A stretch of DNA of 64,000 nt from Nereocystis luetkeana (GCA_031213475.1 JARUPZ010000017.1:4770849-4834848), one strand, 5' to 3'. Positions 44,601 to 56,953 are shown, counted from the first letter of the stretch. A program made the numbers and translations. Notes: generated by a model not told the origin, from the sequence alone.

Positions 44601-44705
44601 CTGGACTACTCGTACTCCTGTTGCTGTACTCACCGTGTATTCCGCCGCATTGGCGAGGGAGAGCGCCGACAGCACGGCGAAAGCGGCAGACGTAGCCTTA
44701 ACCAT
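38639..44705 (-). CDS. Secreted Spondin-domain protein, complete, six exons, 217 aa
   Basis: Six exons with exact phase joins (44705-44634, 43185-43120, 41727-41644, 40401-40248, 39710-39627, 38832-38639) encode 217 residues. The start has a signal-peptide shape: MVK, an Ala/Leu-rich core, then LANAAEYT. The rest is one Spondin_N-type domain: VRVRNLTYLQPFSPVLVVAH, MKLMAEDGDNSALV, APLFPGETW, NTNDAFMGIDS, a cysteine pair, and FIHIHRGIHG then DWRNPVAEV near the C-terminus. The family is extracellular and usually calcium-binding or adhesive; a cell-wall or adhesion role is inference. No second domain is present. Upstream of the ATG the sense strand has a CT tract (44791-44818), perhaps in the 5' leader. 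Confidence 0.9.
38930..39025 (-). repeat. P2 repeat, copy 5, in the last Spondin intron
   Basis: On the gene's sense strand: TTTCGAAAGGG-like start, GGCAAGCAACAAATGAGTAC and a C-rich tail pointing toward exon 6. G-runs flank it on both sides on the + strand. Confidence 0.78.
39627..39710 (-). CDS. Spondin gene exon 5
   Basis: Reads (I)NTNDAFMGIDSESLYSGSKS and FPPAFDA(G). The NTNDAFxGxD signature is the best-conserved part of Spondin_N. Phase 1 in and out. Confidence 0.93.
40248..40401 (-). CDS. Spondin gene exon 4
   Basis: 51 codons plus one base: ALAASADVAPYICGSAVGEA, PLFPGETWRGTMEVDMDVCG, FSTVSML. Two cysteines may pair. Donor A|GTGAGT in phase 1. Confidence 0.92.
41644..41727 (-). CDS. 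Spondin gene exon 3
   Basis: 28 codons, DVALFKEGLAASDAMKLMAE then DGDNSALV. The AEDGDNSAL helix end is a hallmark of the family. Its donor GTG|GTGAGA runs straight into a GA tract (CT on the + strand, 41598-41641). Confidence 0.92.
42783..42873 (+). mobile_element. M2 MITE, copy 2
   Basis: CTTTAGCACCGCACTC, ATTTTGGGGACAAACC, TTGTCCCCAAAACGGGA, CTGCGGTCCTAAA. Confidence 0.8.
43120..43185 (-). CDS. Spondin gene exon 2
   Basis: 22 codons, VRVRNLTYLQPFSPVLVVAH-TR, phase 0 to 0, between GCGCAG and AGG|GTGAGT. This is the first strand pair of the Spondin domain. Confidence 0.9.
43945..44036 (+). mobile_element. M2 MITE, copy 3
   Basis: TTAACTTAGAACCGCAGTCC, TTTTTGGGGACAAAC, GGTTTGTCCCCCAAAACGGG, CTGCGGTTCTGAAAGGG. 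Confidence 0.85.
44634..44705 (-). CDS. Spondin gene exon 1: signal peptide
   Basis: 24 codons from ATG at 44705 to ACG|GTGAGT. The hydrophobic core and ANAAEYT cleavage-like site suggest secretion. A CTG microsatellite encoding nothing lies just inside the intron (44578-44602). Confidence 0.88.
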
Positions 44706-44786
44706 CTTGCTCGTCCGAATACTATTAGGTATTAGGTACTACGAGTATGAATAGGAGTAGAAGAGGAGAACTTGAGCAGGAAAGGC

Positions 44787-44822
<36 letters not shown>

Positions 44823-46449
44823 AGTGAGAGATGGTGCGAGGTCGGATGTCGCGAGAGGAAGGCTGATGATCCCAGATACGATTCCACTTTGGGAGCTCCT
44901 TCTACCAGAAAATAATCCGGAACCTCTTGCAAAATCTGCTCATTCATTCGGCTGGATATGCCCTCCCGTCGTCCCGATTTTTCCCGACCTCCGCCAAAAT
45001 CAGCGGGATTTCCTGGATTCGTGTAGATTCCAGGAGAAGAAATATCGATTTCGTACTGAAACCAGTATGCCATTACGTTTCCATACAAAGATCGGTATAT
45101 TTCGTGCGTACGAGTACGTACAGCGTATGTTCTCCCACAAGGCTCTCATCATCAGAGCATTTTGCCCAGACCTTCTCGAGTCTCGCCTCTAGACGGGAGA
45201 ACGACAGGAAAACAACGAAGAAACAGCAAAAACGACGCAACGCACAAACAGCGCGCAACACACAACACACCACACATGCACAGCAGCAGCAGCAGTGACG
45301 GAGCGACTACAACCATTACTGCTTTGCTCCTGCTCTCACAATCAATTGCAAAACAGCTGCTCACTGTTAGGCAGATACGTAGGGTTTATCTGCAACCGGG
45401 TTCTCTCGGTAGAAATAGGGCGGCGATAAATTACGATACTTTTTTTTCGGAGGCGGATATAATACTACTGTAGGCATCATATCAGGTACCCTGGTAGGTA
45501 CGTAAATACCACATTATTACATTATTATTACACATACCAGGTACATACATACATACACCACATTGGATGCCGTCAGAGGATATAGGATGTGCGCGAAACT
45601 TTAAGATGCAGTCGACAGCAGAATTTTATGGTGGTATTTGCTTTACTTCGTCCACGTTGCGCGCCTCGTTGGGTTAACGCATCGCTCACAGGCCCATCTC
45701 TGCGGTAAGATGTGTACCCTGTTCCTCACTTCGTATGTGTGCGTGCGTGCGTGCATGCGGCAACTGAATTTGCGGGACGTGACACATCAAACGTGCGAAT
45801 GCCGGGTTTCACGTTGCCTAAATGGCTACGCAAAATGGGACGGGGCACCCGGTGAAACTGACTCCATCGAAAACCCGAGAGTGCGCGCCCGGGCCGATTC
45901 CCTCCGGGCCAAGCCCAGCGGGGGAGAGATCGGCCTGGAGCCCGAGGAGCGGAAACGCGCCGCCGGGTGAAAAAATACAATCATCCTAAATAGTCATATT
46001 ACCGAAGTATAATAACGCTGAAACGAGAGGTAAAATGAGATGAAGAGGACCCCGGAAGAGCACGAGAGTACCCAAAGATCGACACTAAGCGCAGAATCGT
46101 ACGTATACTGCTACTTTGTGTGAATACTCGAACTGTTTGCCTTCGTACTTCCGTATTTCTACGGAGTGTACTGTTATCCCTGTTAGTTTCAAGATAAAAA
46201 TGTTATTTCGTATCTATTAATAATCATATTTTGTGAATAAATATCCAAGTGAAGTCCGGAAAAGCGAATATACAAGTGAGGCAGGACGTATCATAAATGC
46301 GTAGTATCTCTAAGTTCACGTGATATGCCTGTTTTGTTCACTACCGACGGAATTAATTATTTATAGTCATGGTCTCTACCGACGGAAACGAATAGTTTAT
46401 GTTGCCCAGAGGCAGAGAGAAGGGAAGAACGGCCACACCCGTCCCGTCC
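44706..46449. other. Spondin upstream region
   Basis: Contains a GA tract (44791-44818), CAG repeats, ATACATAC runs and a GC-rich patch at 45845-45968 open on the + strand but unlike any family I know. The Spondin promoter should lie here on the minus strand; no core element is obvious. Confidence 0.5.
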
Positions 46450-49400
46450 CCTCCCCTAGCTTCTCGTGATAGGTGCCCAAGCAGAACACGGCACTGCTCG
46501 CTGCCGATTGATAGTCCTAGAGGCTAGGTCTACTGTTGTGGGCCACGGTCAACATCTCGGCCGGCGTCCATGGCATGTTGGAGACACTGGACGGCCTCGA
46601 TTTTTTGACGTTCACACCGCGCGGCGGGGCCGGCATCACCCTTCCATTGGCGCAACACCTCGGCATCCTGGGGCACGCGATCGTAACGATCGGATCTCGC
46701 GGGCTCCCGCAGGAAGGCGCGGACCTCCAGGTGGCGCGCGGTCGCTTGGAGGCGCTCGGCCGAGCCTTCATCGTGGGGGCCACAATCCTCAACGACCACG
46801 TCATGGAACACTTCGCGGTTGCTGATCGCCCGGTGAACCGGGCCAGGCTGGCGGCTCTGGTCACGAAAGACCTCGAGACCTTCACGCTCGACCTGCGCGG
46901 AATCTCCGACTCCTGCGGCCACACTTGGGCCTACCCTCCACCGGTGGAGTCCTTCCCCGCTATCCCGGGGCCGCACTGGCCTCGCCTTACCGGCTACGTC
47001 GCCCTCGGCGGCTTGACCAACGCCGAAGACCAACAACCTCGCCGTTCCTCCACTATGGCGGCCGGGGCCACGGGCGGCGAATGCCGGCAGTGGGCGAAGA
47101 CCGGCAGGTGGCGCTTCGGGGCCGCCTGTGTGTTTACCAACGTCGGTCCCGCTCGTACGACCGGCGGTGGCAACAAGCGCAAGGCGGGTGCCGGGGGGGA
47201 GTCGACCGACGGCGGCGTCGCAGCCAGTGGCGTCGCTCCCGGGGAACCCCCGGCCAAGAGGGCCAAGGGCAAGGGCAAGGCGGGGGGGGGGGGCGGCGGT
47301 AGCGCAAGTAACGGGAGCAGCGGCGGCGGCAGCGGCAGCGGCAGCGGCAGCGGCAGCGGCAGCGGCAGCATGGCGTCGAGCGGGGGGGGCTTCTCCCGCT
47401 CGGCGGCGGCCAAGGCTGACGAATAGGGGGTCGGGCCTCGCCCCTCAATGGGGACGAGGGCGATGGTAGGGCGTACGGAAGCAGCAGCACGAGAGGCACA
47501 GCTCGTACGTCCGGGGTCGGCGTCCGCCGGGGGCCCAGGTGTGATGAGTATTATAGACCGTTGGGTAGGGTTGTTGCGCGACATGCAACATGTCGCACCG
47601 ACTGATTGTGCGTCTCGGTCGGAGATTATGGACCACGTGGCTCAGCATTATGTACAGTAGTTTCGGGCGAGTGGTAGCCGCTTTGGGTGTATGCGGGCTA
47701 TCGAGACAGCCCTGGACGTGCCGCGTGTAAAAGCAGCTAGGATTCGTTTTTGGTTAGGACGACAGAAAGGGTTCCCTGGGGTAGAGCAGTTAGCGGATAT
47801 CGCCGAACATGGCGCGCCTGTCCACATGGAGGGGGGCACAGATATCGGCGCGGCCTTGGCATACTTAAACCATAGCAGCGTAGCCATACACTCGGACACT
47901 ATAACCGCGAAGAGTTTTGACGACGTACGCTTTGGGCGGGCAGTCATTTTTCCGCGCAGCGAAGTGCACACCATCCCCGGCCTGCGGCTGTCGCCGCTGG
48001 CCGTGGTTGTAGCCCCGTCAAAAAATCGGATCATCCACGATCTAACGTTTTCGTCGTCGCAGGACGCACACAGCGTCAACGCGGATACCGATTTCGAGCG
48101 AGCCCCCCCCGTGGCGTTGGGCCACGTGCTGCGAGACGTCATCTGGCACATTCTGTACTTGCGTAGGCGGTTCGGGCCGAGCGCGCGTATAGTGTTGAGT
48201 AAGATCGACGTCACTTAGGCGTTCCGTCAGGTTAGTGTACGGTGGGTAGGGGCGCCAGTATTCGGATACGGCTTTCGCGAGTGGATCGTGACCGACCGTC
48301 GGCTGCAGTTCGGCTGGCGCAGTTCGCCGGGGTTCTTTTGTATATTTTCGGCAGCTCTCGAACACGCTCATCGCCACACGTTATTCGAAGACACCGTGGT
48401 GATGGAATAGGGGCGCAGCGCGACGCAGCACGTCGCGGTCACCCCGCCGAGGGCAACCGACCGGCCGAAGCCCTCGCCGCCCGGGTGCCGGGTCTCCGCC
48501 GGAAAAGGGGGGGGGAGGCGTAGCCAATTTTTCGTGCGGTATTATGTGGATGACGGGATACTAGTGGAGGTACAGTGGTGGCCCGACGGTCGGCGCTGTC
48601 GACGCGCATCCGCATCCCTGGCGTCGGACCATTTTAGGCTTTTCGGGCAGAGATCCCCACGGGACTCCTCTCTGCTGTCTTCTCGGAAGGTATCATCGTG
48701 GGACACCGTGTTGTGCGTGCTCGGGTGGGAGAGTGATACCGTGGCAATGACTATTTTCGTTCCCGTAGCTAAGCTGGAGCAACTTTGCGACACGCTGAAC
48801 GAGTGGCCGGCGGACCGCGCGTTCGCGTCAGAGGGCGAGTTGCGCTCTCTCATCGGTCGATTACTGCACCTGTGCGAAGTCGTGCGACCAGGAAAATAAT
48901 TTGTACGACGCATGCTCAACCAAGTAGGCCTGGCCCCTGTGCGCGCGTGGATCGAGAAGTTCCACGTGCCGCACGCGCGCGCGGCGTCGTCCTCACGGAT
49001 TCGATTTGGTCCTGAGTTCCACGCCGACGTATCCGTTTGGCGTCTGTTGGTAGAAGGAGGGCTAGGCTCCGTGGCGGGCCGCCTCTCCGCCCCCCTGTGC
49101 CGTAGTTACAGGCAGCCGCCGGCGTTTACACTGTGGTCAGACGCTTCCGGCGACGCCATGGGGGGCTATTTCTTGGGGCCCGTCCCCGGGGTCGGCGTGT
49201 GGTGGCGCTTCGAATTTGACGCCGACGTTCGCGCGCGCCTGCGCGAGAAGGTTGATGGTTGGAACGATTTGTCGATCAATGTGCTCGAGTTGCTGGGCAT
49301 GGTCGTGACAGCGTGGATATTCGTTTCTGAATCGGACATACTGCCTAGCTACGCGCGAGACACCGTCCTGATGCGGGGGGACAATACGTCCGCCGTGCAC

Positions 49401-50830
49401 TGGGTTTCCAAGTGTAGGGGGGGGGTAGGGAACCCCGATCGGGGGCACTTTTGCGTCTTTTAGGGTGTCTGGAGGTAGGCAGCGGGTGGTGTTTCGACGC
49501 GTTACACGTGGCGGGCGTGGAAAACACCATTGCCGACGGCATATCACGATGGAAACCGGAGGCGATCGATGATAACCTTCGCGCGTCCCGGCCTGATGTT
49601 GCTTAGCGCCGACAGGTCTTGGGGCCAGCGGGCGTCGCGCTATGCTCAGGAGTGCTGGCAGCCAGCTCATCCGCCAGTCAGTTGCGCCTTCGTCTCACCG
49701 AGCGTATTGGTCAGGTTTCCGGTCTTGGACCGCTTTTCGGGGGTTGATAAGAGGCTCCGTATTTTGACACGTCAGCCTCCAATACGGAGCAGATCCAGAC
49801 GCTGGTCGAGTTCGTAGCGTGGTGTGCGTCGGAGGGAAATCAAGCCGGTACTATTGCCAGTAAACTATCAGCCGTGTTACACTTCCACCGCGAAGACCTG
49901 CAAATGGAGTTGCCCACGTCGTCGCCGCTTGTTAAACGCGCGTTGACAGGGGTGACACGTTCGCACGTGGCCGCCGGTCCGCCGGTACCCCGAAAATAAT
50001 TCGTCGACCTATCTCGTGGGACACGTTGTTGGGAGGACAGGGTCTGACCCCGTCGTGGGGCCCGGGTGGCCGAATTCTTTGGCTGTCGCCAGCATTGGGC
50101 TATTTCTTCATGGCGAGGTCCGAAGAAATATTCGCCTCCTCGTCCGGAGTAGTACACCCCGTGCATTGCTTGACGAGGGGGGATATAGCGGTACTCGAGG
50201 GGGGGCGGCGGCTGAACTCGCTGCAGTGGCATCCGGCTACCAGCATCGAGGTTTTGTTTCGAGGCCTTAAAGGCGACCAAGCTCAGCAAGGACCCGTCAT
50301 CGTGTGTGCGCGCGACGACGCCTTCGGGGCGCGTTCCGGGGTAGGAGCCGGCGGCGGTGCCGTCGCTCTCATGGTGGAGTTGTTGTCGGGATATCCGACG
50401 TTGCCAGAAAGCGCCCCCTTGTCATCGTATCGGTACGGTCATGAGGTCAGAGAGTGGGGGTACGCGGAGGCCCTCGGGGCACTTCGCGAAGTGGTAGCGG
50501 AAGCAGGAGATGATCCCAGCGAAGTCGGCCTCCACTCGCTGCGGATCGGCGCAACCACTACGCTAGCGGCGGGGGGGGAAGTGCCGCAGAGGGTGATTCA
50601 GAGAGAAGGTAGATGGAAGTCCCCAGAGTCTTCCAAGATGTACACCCGCAATCACCCAGAGGACGCGGGTATCGTATCTCGTACACTAGCAGATACGGGA
50701 AAGATAGGGCAGAGGCAGCCAGGCCAGGGTACTGTTTGGGGTCAAACACCGTAGTATCGACGCGGCCTCGGAATTGGGGTATGTCAATGGTTTACTACCA
50801 TTGGGGGTCTCGGTCGTCCGAGACTGCGTT
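46450..50830 (+). mobile_element. DIRS-like (tyrosine-recombinase) retroelement, broken fossil
   Basis: About 4.4 kb, GC-rich against AT-richer flanks. Parts in order: a gag-like first ORF with a basic, Gly/Ser-rich tail (roughly 46.5-47.4 kb); reverse transcriptase (about 47.7-48.9 kb, with an IHDLTFS-type motif); RNase H (about 48.9-49.5 kb, SDASGDAMGG); and a tyrosine recombinase in place of an integrase (about 49.6-50.75 kb, GLHSLRIGAT). The RT-RNase H-recombinase set is diagnostic of DIRS-type elements, kin of LTR retrotransposons. It is broken, with roughly half a dozen interruptions, yet domains remain readable, suggesting moderate age. The terminal repeats expected of DIRS were not recognised, so the ends are approximate. 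Confidence 0.82.
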
Positions 50831-51070
50831 TGTTTGAGCCCCGGCCAGTCGGCGGGGGGGGGAACTCACGGGTACTGGCAGTACGATAGGCAACGAGAGT
50901 CAGCAGCCGGTTCCGCGGCTCTCGTACCACGCCAGTGGATCCCCCCCCCCCGACGTCGCAGATAATAATAAAAACATGACAATTCGAAGGATATACGACA
51001 AAATATGTACATTGCTAGAAAGTAGCTGACAATTTGCAGCGCTTGTTCCAATGCTTCCATTCATTTTTTT

Positions 51071-51195
51071 CCTCATGCGCTTCATTTCATTTCATTTCAT
51101 TTCATTTCGTTTCATTTCGTTTCATTTCGTTTCATTTCATTTCATTTTATTTCGTTTCATTTCATTTCATTTTATTTCATTTCATTTCATTTCAC
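51071..51195 (+). repeat. (TTTCA)n microsatellite
   Basis: About 25 units with TTTCG and TTTTA variants. Confidence 0.96.
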
Positions 51196-52891
51196 TTAGT
51201 CTTTGTCAACGTATTCTTTCGTTTGCAGCCCCATTGGATCAAATTGCAAATCGTACAAAATTACGGCCTTTTTCTATCTGAGGCGTCCGTACGTATAGGA
51301 GGTCGGCATTTACATATTTCATGCAAACTCCCCGTTCGCTAACTGCAGTACTATGCTGCACTATGCACCAGAACCCCAGATTTAGGGCTGACGGGAAAAA
51401 CAAATGACAACGGCCTTGGGGTGCTTCGTGGTGATGTGGTGGCGGCGTTCCGCTCGTGTATGAACAGGGTAGCGCCTTTTAAGACATTCCAGGATACTCA
51501 ACAGAGGAGAACGGCATCTACGACGACATGCTGGACGTCCTCTCTGCAGTCCGACGAAGCCCGACACCCGCTTTGAGGCGACCACAGCACGAACGTTCCC
51601 CCCTTCTGGTTGATGCATCCAACGTTTGACACGCCAAACGCTAGCAACGCCGACAAAAGCGGCACGAGAGGAGCTCTTTTGTTTGGTAGCCGATGGACGC
51701 TCCGACTTGTTGTAGAGAACTGCTACCTGGTTTTGTGAGGGTCCTTACTTGTGGTGTGATGACTACCGTGCTACCCAGCAGCAGCCAGTAGTAGTGCATA
51801 CCGAGCCGCTGATCGGAAACATAGCCACCTGTAGCGAATAGGCCATAGCAACAGTGCGAAGTGATGCGGCAGTACAAACAGTGCGGTATATCCGATTAGT
51901 ATTCAGTACATATTGTACGGCGGAACTCCGTTGGATCAGTTTTCTCGGGCTTACATGCGACAGGACCCCGAAATACCGTTTGTTTCGAGTTAACAGCCCG
52001 AGTTTCGTTTTGTTCGAGATTTATTTTTGTGTTGTTCACCGCGTGCTGGGAGGTTTGAGACTTAAGAGCTCCGAAACCGATCGACCGCGAGCACACGCAC
52101 ACTCGTTCATTTATTTTAGCTTCGTCTCCTCCTCGTCCTGTCTTTTGTTGGACAAGACTGATATTCAATACTGTCCTTGAGCACCACTATCAATAGTTCT
52201 TCTGAGAGCTGAAGCTTGAATAACAATCAGTCGGTTCGACAACGACTGAGGTGCTTACTTCTGCACACACGCCTACTGCTGTGGGGATTCCGTCAAGACC
52301 CACTGACCCACATAAAGACTGGCAGCAACAACAGAAAACAAGACGATAAATTCCATGCCCTTAAGGCTGGTATACAACGAGAAACATTGTCAAAACGTGA
52401 GTAGTAGTAATGGTTTTCCAACGGTATTGGGAAGTTTTATCAGTGCCCTTGGGGAAAACCGGTAGCAATTAATGTCGTTTCCTTCAACAAGTGCTATCTA
52501 GATCGTGGCACGAAGGTCGGTAATATTTCATGACCGCTGCACGCTTCGAACAGAGCGTCAGTTAGTCTTCATCGACCGTTGGACGCCTGAGAGGTCGATA
52601 TTGTTGTATGTGCCCATTATTAGGCGCCTCAGACCGAGCAATACTCGTATAACACCAGCAGTAATTTCCATTGACCTTGGCAACCCTTTTGGGTGCGGCG
52701 GGACTGTTAGACGCTTCGAAGGGAGAAACCATTGGAGTCTCCGTATGGACCGTTGGACCCATCGGAGGTCGGGTATGAAATAACGACCGTTGGACACCTT
52801 GGAAAAAGTAATACCAGCAAGCTCTAGTAGTGTGACCTGTGGAAGCCTCTAAGAAGGCTGAATCGGAAAACCCCCACACGAGTTGGTCGAG

Positions 52892-53233
<342 letters not shown>

Positions 53234-53309
53234 GTATGAACAGCCGTAAGAGCAGTGTTCAGGGACCTCCTTGGCTGGCATATATATGCCAGGTATGTGG
53301 TAAGCGGGG

Positions 53310-53412
53310 CCGCTTTAACCCTTTTAGGACCGCAGCCCCGTTTTGGGGACAAACTACTTAGGATTTGGCCGGTTTGTCCCCACAACGGAACTAACTGCGG
53401 TTCTTAAAGGGT
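53310..53412 (+). mobile_element. M2 MITE, copy 4 (both TTAA ends)
   Basis: TTTAACCCTTTTAGGACCGC to GCGGTTCTTAAAGGGTTAA: inverted TTAACCC ends in a TTAA context, as for piggyBac-type elements. Confidence 0.87.
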
Positions 53413-53865
53413 TAAGGAACCCTCCTTTCCTACTACAGAGTGCACACACTACCTGCTGTAGTGGTAGCACCTGAGATTTCTGTGGAGCCTCGGCAGGGGA
53501 GCTTAATATGAGGGTACGCAGCACTCGTTTAGCCAGAACATTTTCTAGCCTTGTGATGTCTTACCCGACAGGGGGGACTCTAGCCAGCACTCCTTGTTTT
53601 CACAATTTTTGCCGCCTTTGGATACAAATCTATTGTAGATCGCCAGATTGCTCATCTCCGGCAAATATAGGGGCACGCCTCATTCTGTTGAATGTAGTGT
53701 TTGGGAGATACCGAGCTCTCTCCAAGCGAGGAAGTAAAAAGCTCTTGGAAAATTGCAGGTCAGGTGCACTCACTCCCCCACCATTGCGTTTGTCACAGGG
53801 TCGCCTCGATAGAGAGGTAGCACTTTCTCGACCAAATAGTGTTTCTGACTGGCCGGGTGGCTTGG

Positions 53866-53930
53866 CCCGTTTAGAGCCGCAGTCCCGCTCTGGGTGCAAA
53901 TAACTTGGAGTTTAGATGGTTAAGGCAATA
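53866..53930 (+). mobile_element. M2 MITE, copy 5 (left half)
   Basis: CCGTTTAGAGCCGCAGTCCC, then CTGGGTGCAAATAACTTGG; right arm absent. Confidence 0.7.
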
Positions 53931-53951
53931 CCTGGTATGGATGGAGTGCCA

Positions 53952-54067
53952 CTATTACGGGGGACCATATTAAATAGGACCTACCGTACACACAAAAAAC
54001 TACATATTATTTCGCTTTTATTTACCAACAATAGTTGGTCCTGTTTACTATAACTCCCCCGTAATAG
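53952..54067 (+). mobile_element. M1 MITE, copy 18
   Basis: CTATTA[CGGGGGACCATATTAAATAG...CTATAACTCCCCCG]TAATAG. Confidence 0.88.
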
Positions 54068-54124
54068 CGAATTCCGATCTAATTCGTGATAAGCCTACAG
54101 TGCTATTGCGTTTGTTGTCTACGA

Positions 54125-54275
54125 CGAGGACGGGACGGGCACGATGTTCTCTCACGAAGGGACGGGACGGTGCGTACCCGGTAAATGTTTTTTAAACGGG
54201 ACGGGACGGTTCCATTTGTTTTTGTTCGGCGGGGTGGGACAGCCCAGGATTTTCTCCAAGGGACGGGACGGTCGC
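54125..54275 (+). repeat. GGGACGGGACGG repeat
   Basis: Four spaced copies of GGGACGGGACGG(T) about 45 bp apart. Confidence 0.8.
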
Positions 54276-54596
54276 GTTGTTGCTCTTCGGGTGACTGTGG
54301 TTGGGCTGTGCCCTGTGTGGTAACATTAGTGGTTGGTGGCGGTGGTGCTGAGGTTGGTCGGCCACGCTCGCAAGGCGCTCATGAATGATGCCGGCCTCAA
54401 GCACGGCGGTACTGGCGGCGCGGGTCTGGTGGCATTTGGTGTTGTCTCTCGTACGTGGTGTACGAGGTGGTGCCTACTACCAAACAAGCACCACGGAAAC
54501 ATCTTCCAGCGTGCCGAGTCCGATCCACTTTCAATCCCGCGTAGGGCTCGGCATTCAACTGATCGAGTAGGTTTAGCAAACATGCTACGGGAAGGA

Positions 54597-54720
54597 TGGT
54601 GGCTTATACCCCCCAAAAGCTCCTCGCAAGAGGAGCTCAATACCCCACCGAGACAACAGAACGTCGAAGACCGTTCGTTCGCCCAGCCCCGGCCAGCATC
54701 TACCTCCACGTATGCGCTAC
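54597..54720 (+). repeat. GAGCTC-palindrome repeat, copy a
   Basis: GGTGGCTTAT, GAGGAGCTC, CCGGCCAGCATCTA; similar order at 58722-58835 (GGCGGCTTAT, GAGGAGCTC, CCGACCAACATCTA). Confidence 0.5.
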
Positions 54721-56179
54721 GCACGAGTCCTAGATGCAAGTCCACTCTGTACATAAAAGTATCATACAACCACTGACCGGCAAATTTGCTCGCTCGAGGA
54801 GCTCGACCGCTGGAAACAGGCTCAGCCGAAGACGTGGTTCCATTGCTTCAGCGTTGGGGATAGCGCGTGCTGCACGGCAAAGGTACACGTGGCACCTGCC
54901 GTTTCTCAGCCCCCCCGTCGACGTTATGGGGGGGCTTTAAGACCTCACCCGCCAAACGACTCCAGAGAACAAAATAGAAGCCCAACTGTAAGCCCGATTC
55001 ACAAGAAATCTCGTGTCCAGCGAATAATACCTGGTGGGCGTGTGCATTTTTTTTCCGAAAAACGGGTACCCACGGTACACTAGGGTGCCTGGTGCATCGG
55101 AAGACCAAAATCCGTAGGGTAGTTGCTTTAGCTGAGGAACCCCTGCCGTCTGTGAGAAACTCTAAAACAAATTGAATCCATACGTTCGAAGGAGGAGCTC
55201 GACTCGGGAGCCAAACTACCCGCTGGCGGTGGCGGCGGCTTCCCGGCTCGTGATCGGTCAGAGGCGGCGCGTGGCACCGTAAACGCCTTCGCGAGGTTTC
55301 TCCTTGTTTTGTGCGTGCGTCCAGAGTCAGCATTGCACAAGACAAGCGGCAGGGCCCTCCGGGCTGCGCATTGTTTCCGCAACCCTCGAGTCCTTTTCGC
55401 CACGTAGAGAGCTGCTGTCCTCGACCCATGCCACAGGTGGGGGGGGGGGGGGCGTACTACTACTAGTATAGGATATCGTATCAAACGTTTCGTACAAACG
55501 GCAGATCGAAGTTCTGATATATAGCGTCAAACGTGCTTTGCCCTCTATCCTCTCCCTGTCATACCCGTGTCTCACATGCTGGCCCCTTGACAAGAGCTTC
55601 GGATCTGCGAGTATGAAATCGAAACCGCAGTGAATGCTGTTTTTCTTCAATCGGTACCTCATGCTATCGAAGTTGACATCGAATATCCAACTCGTACCGA
55701 TAGTTTCGTTTATCGGTATCGTATCTTGTCGAGCTTGGTATCAAAATCTCCACAAGCCGTATCGATTATTCGGTTTATCGGTATCGTATCGGACTTCACC
55801 TTAAATATCGGTATCGTATCGATTAGTTTTGTGACACGTGTCGTATCGTATTAACCTCTAGTATCGTTCCATACTTACTATTATTACTATTACTATTAAT
55901 ACCAGGCATACACTACCACTGCTACTACTGCTGCATACAGTACACACATGAACCACGATACTGTAGTCCTAGGCGGCTTGCGTGAGCACGCTATCTTCAC
56001 CCCCACCGAAGGAACCCCGATTACCCGGGAAAACCCTTCCACGCCGAAAATCGATCAACATGCCGCAAGGGCTTGTAGGCACATAGGTACATCGCCAAAC
56101 AACATATATACCGAGTATAGTTCAACATGGGAGGTTGAGAGTTTGGGCATTCCTTCAGTTACCTGAGGAGCCCGGCCAG

Positions 56180-56953
56180 TCAAAACATGTTCTGTGGTGG
56201 TCCAAAAAACATGGCTCCCCTGCCTTGCGACCTGCAGTATGTGGGTACCATCCTTTGGCACATCCACGGGTTTCCTACTGATGCGTAGGCATGCAGGTGT
56301 TCACGTGAAAACGTAACCTTGTATCTGCCGCTTGGAAACGTCGCCGACTGCGACGAATGGTAGGACATTCTGCTTTTTCTCCACGATATTTGAACTTGGT
56401 CCATCCACCAAGCTGGGTGAGGCAGCGATGCTGGCCCCGGGCTCCTGGCGAGTCCAAGGATGTTGGTGTAGGGTGATTCGTTTCCTCGCGACCACGTCCT
56501 CCGTAGACCTGTAGTGGTACACCCAGCAAAGGTGGCCTCACGGGAATGAGCACGTCTTCTCTCGCAGCTTCCTTCTACCTCCGGCGTAAGGACCGTTGGG
56601 AGACGATCATCAACAACTCCAACCAACGGCCCTTCTGCACTTCCGTCCGGAGAGGCGTTCCAAACAAAGGTCTCGTGTGTGAGGTACACCCATCGCACTC
56701 TGTTTGTGCACACTAGTATGTAGACATATGTTGCTATCGCGGCGGCGGGCGGCGACGACGGCGACGGCAGCGCAAGGTGCCGTGATCTCGGGACGCGTGA
56801 CGAGTACGTCGATCCGACCCCCCGGCCTCCCTCCTCGGTTAATGGGGTACGCGTATGAAGACCCCAGTCTCCTGTGAAACAACACGGTCGAATATGAGGT
56901 AGTGGCGGGTGAGCCGGGCGTGGAAGGCATATTGTATGCGGAGGGAGACGCAT
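56180..56953 (-). CDS. Unassigned open frame, 257 codons
   Basis: Longest open frame outside assigned elements and simple repeats. It has no domain, signal peptide or membrane segment I can name, and its composition matches a random frame in moderately GC-rich DNA. Kept as a low-confidence entry. Confidence 0.12.
   Translation of the reverse strand: MRLPPHTICLPRPAHPPLPHIRPCCFTGDWGLHTRTPLTEEGGRGVGSTYSSRVPRSRHLALPSPSSPPAAAIATYVYILVCTNRVRWVYLTHETFVWNASPDGSAEGPLVGVVDDRLPTVLTPEVEGSCERRRAHSREATFAGCTTTGLRRTWSRGNESPYTNILGLARSPGPASLPHPAWWMDQVQISWRKSRMSYHSSQSATFPSGRYKVTFSREHLHAYASVGNPWMCQRMVPTYCRSQGRGAMFFGPPQNMF

Noticed and set aside
45840-45968. GC-rich + strand patch, possible exon
   Set aside because: Open frame but no motif, no phase partner, and unrelated to the neighbouring minus-strand gene.
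54326-54776. 147-codon frames open on both strands at the same place
   Set aside because: Equal opening on both strands without any family signal points to chance.
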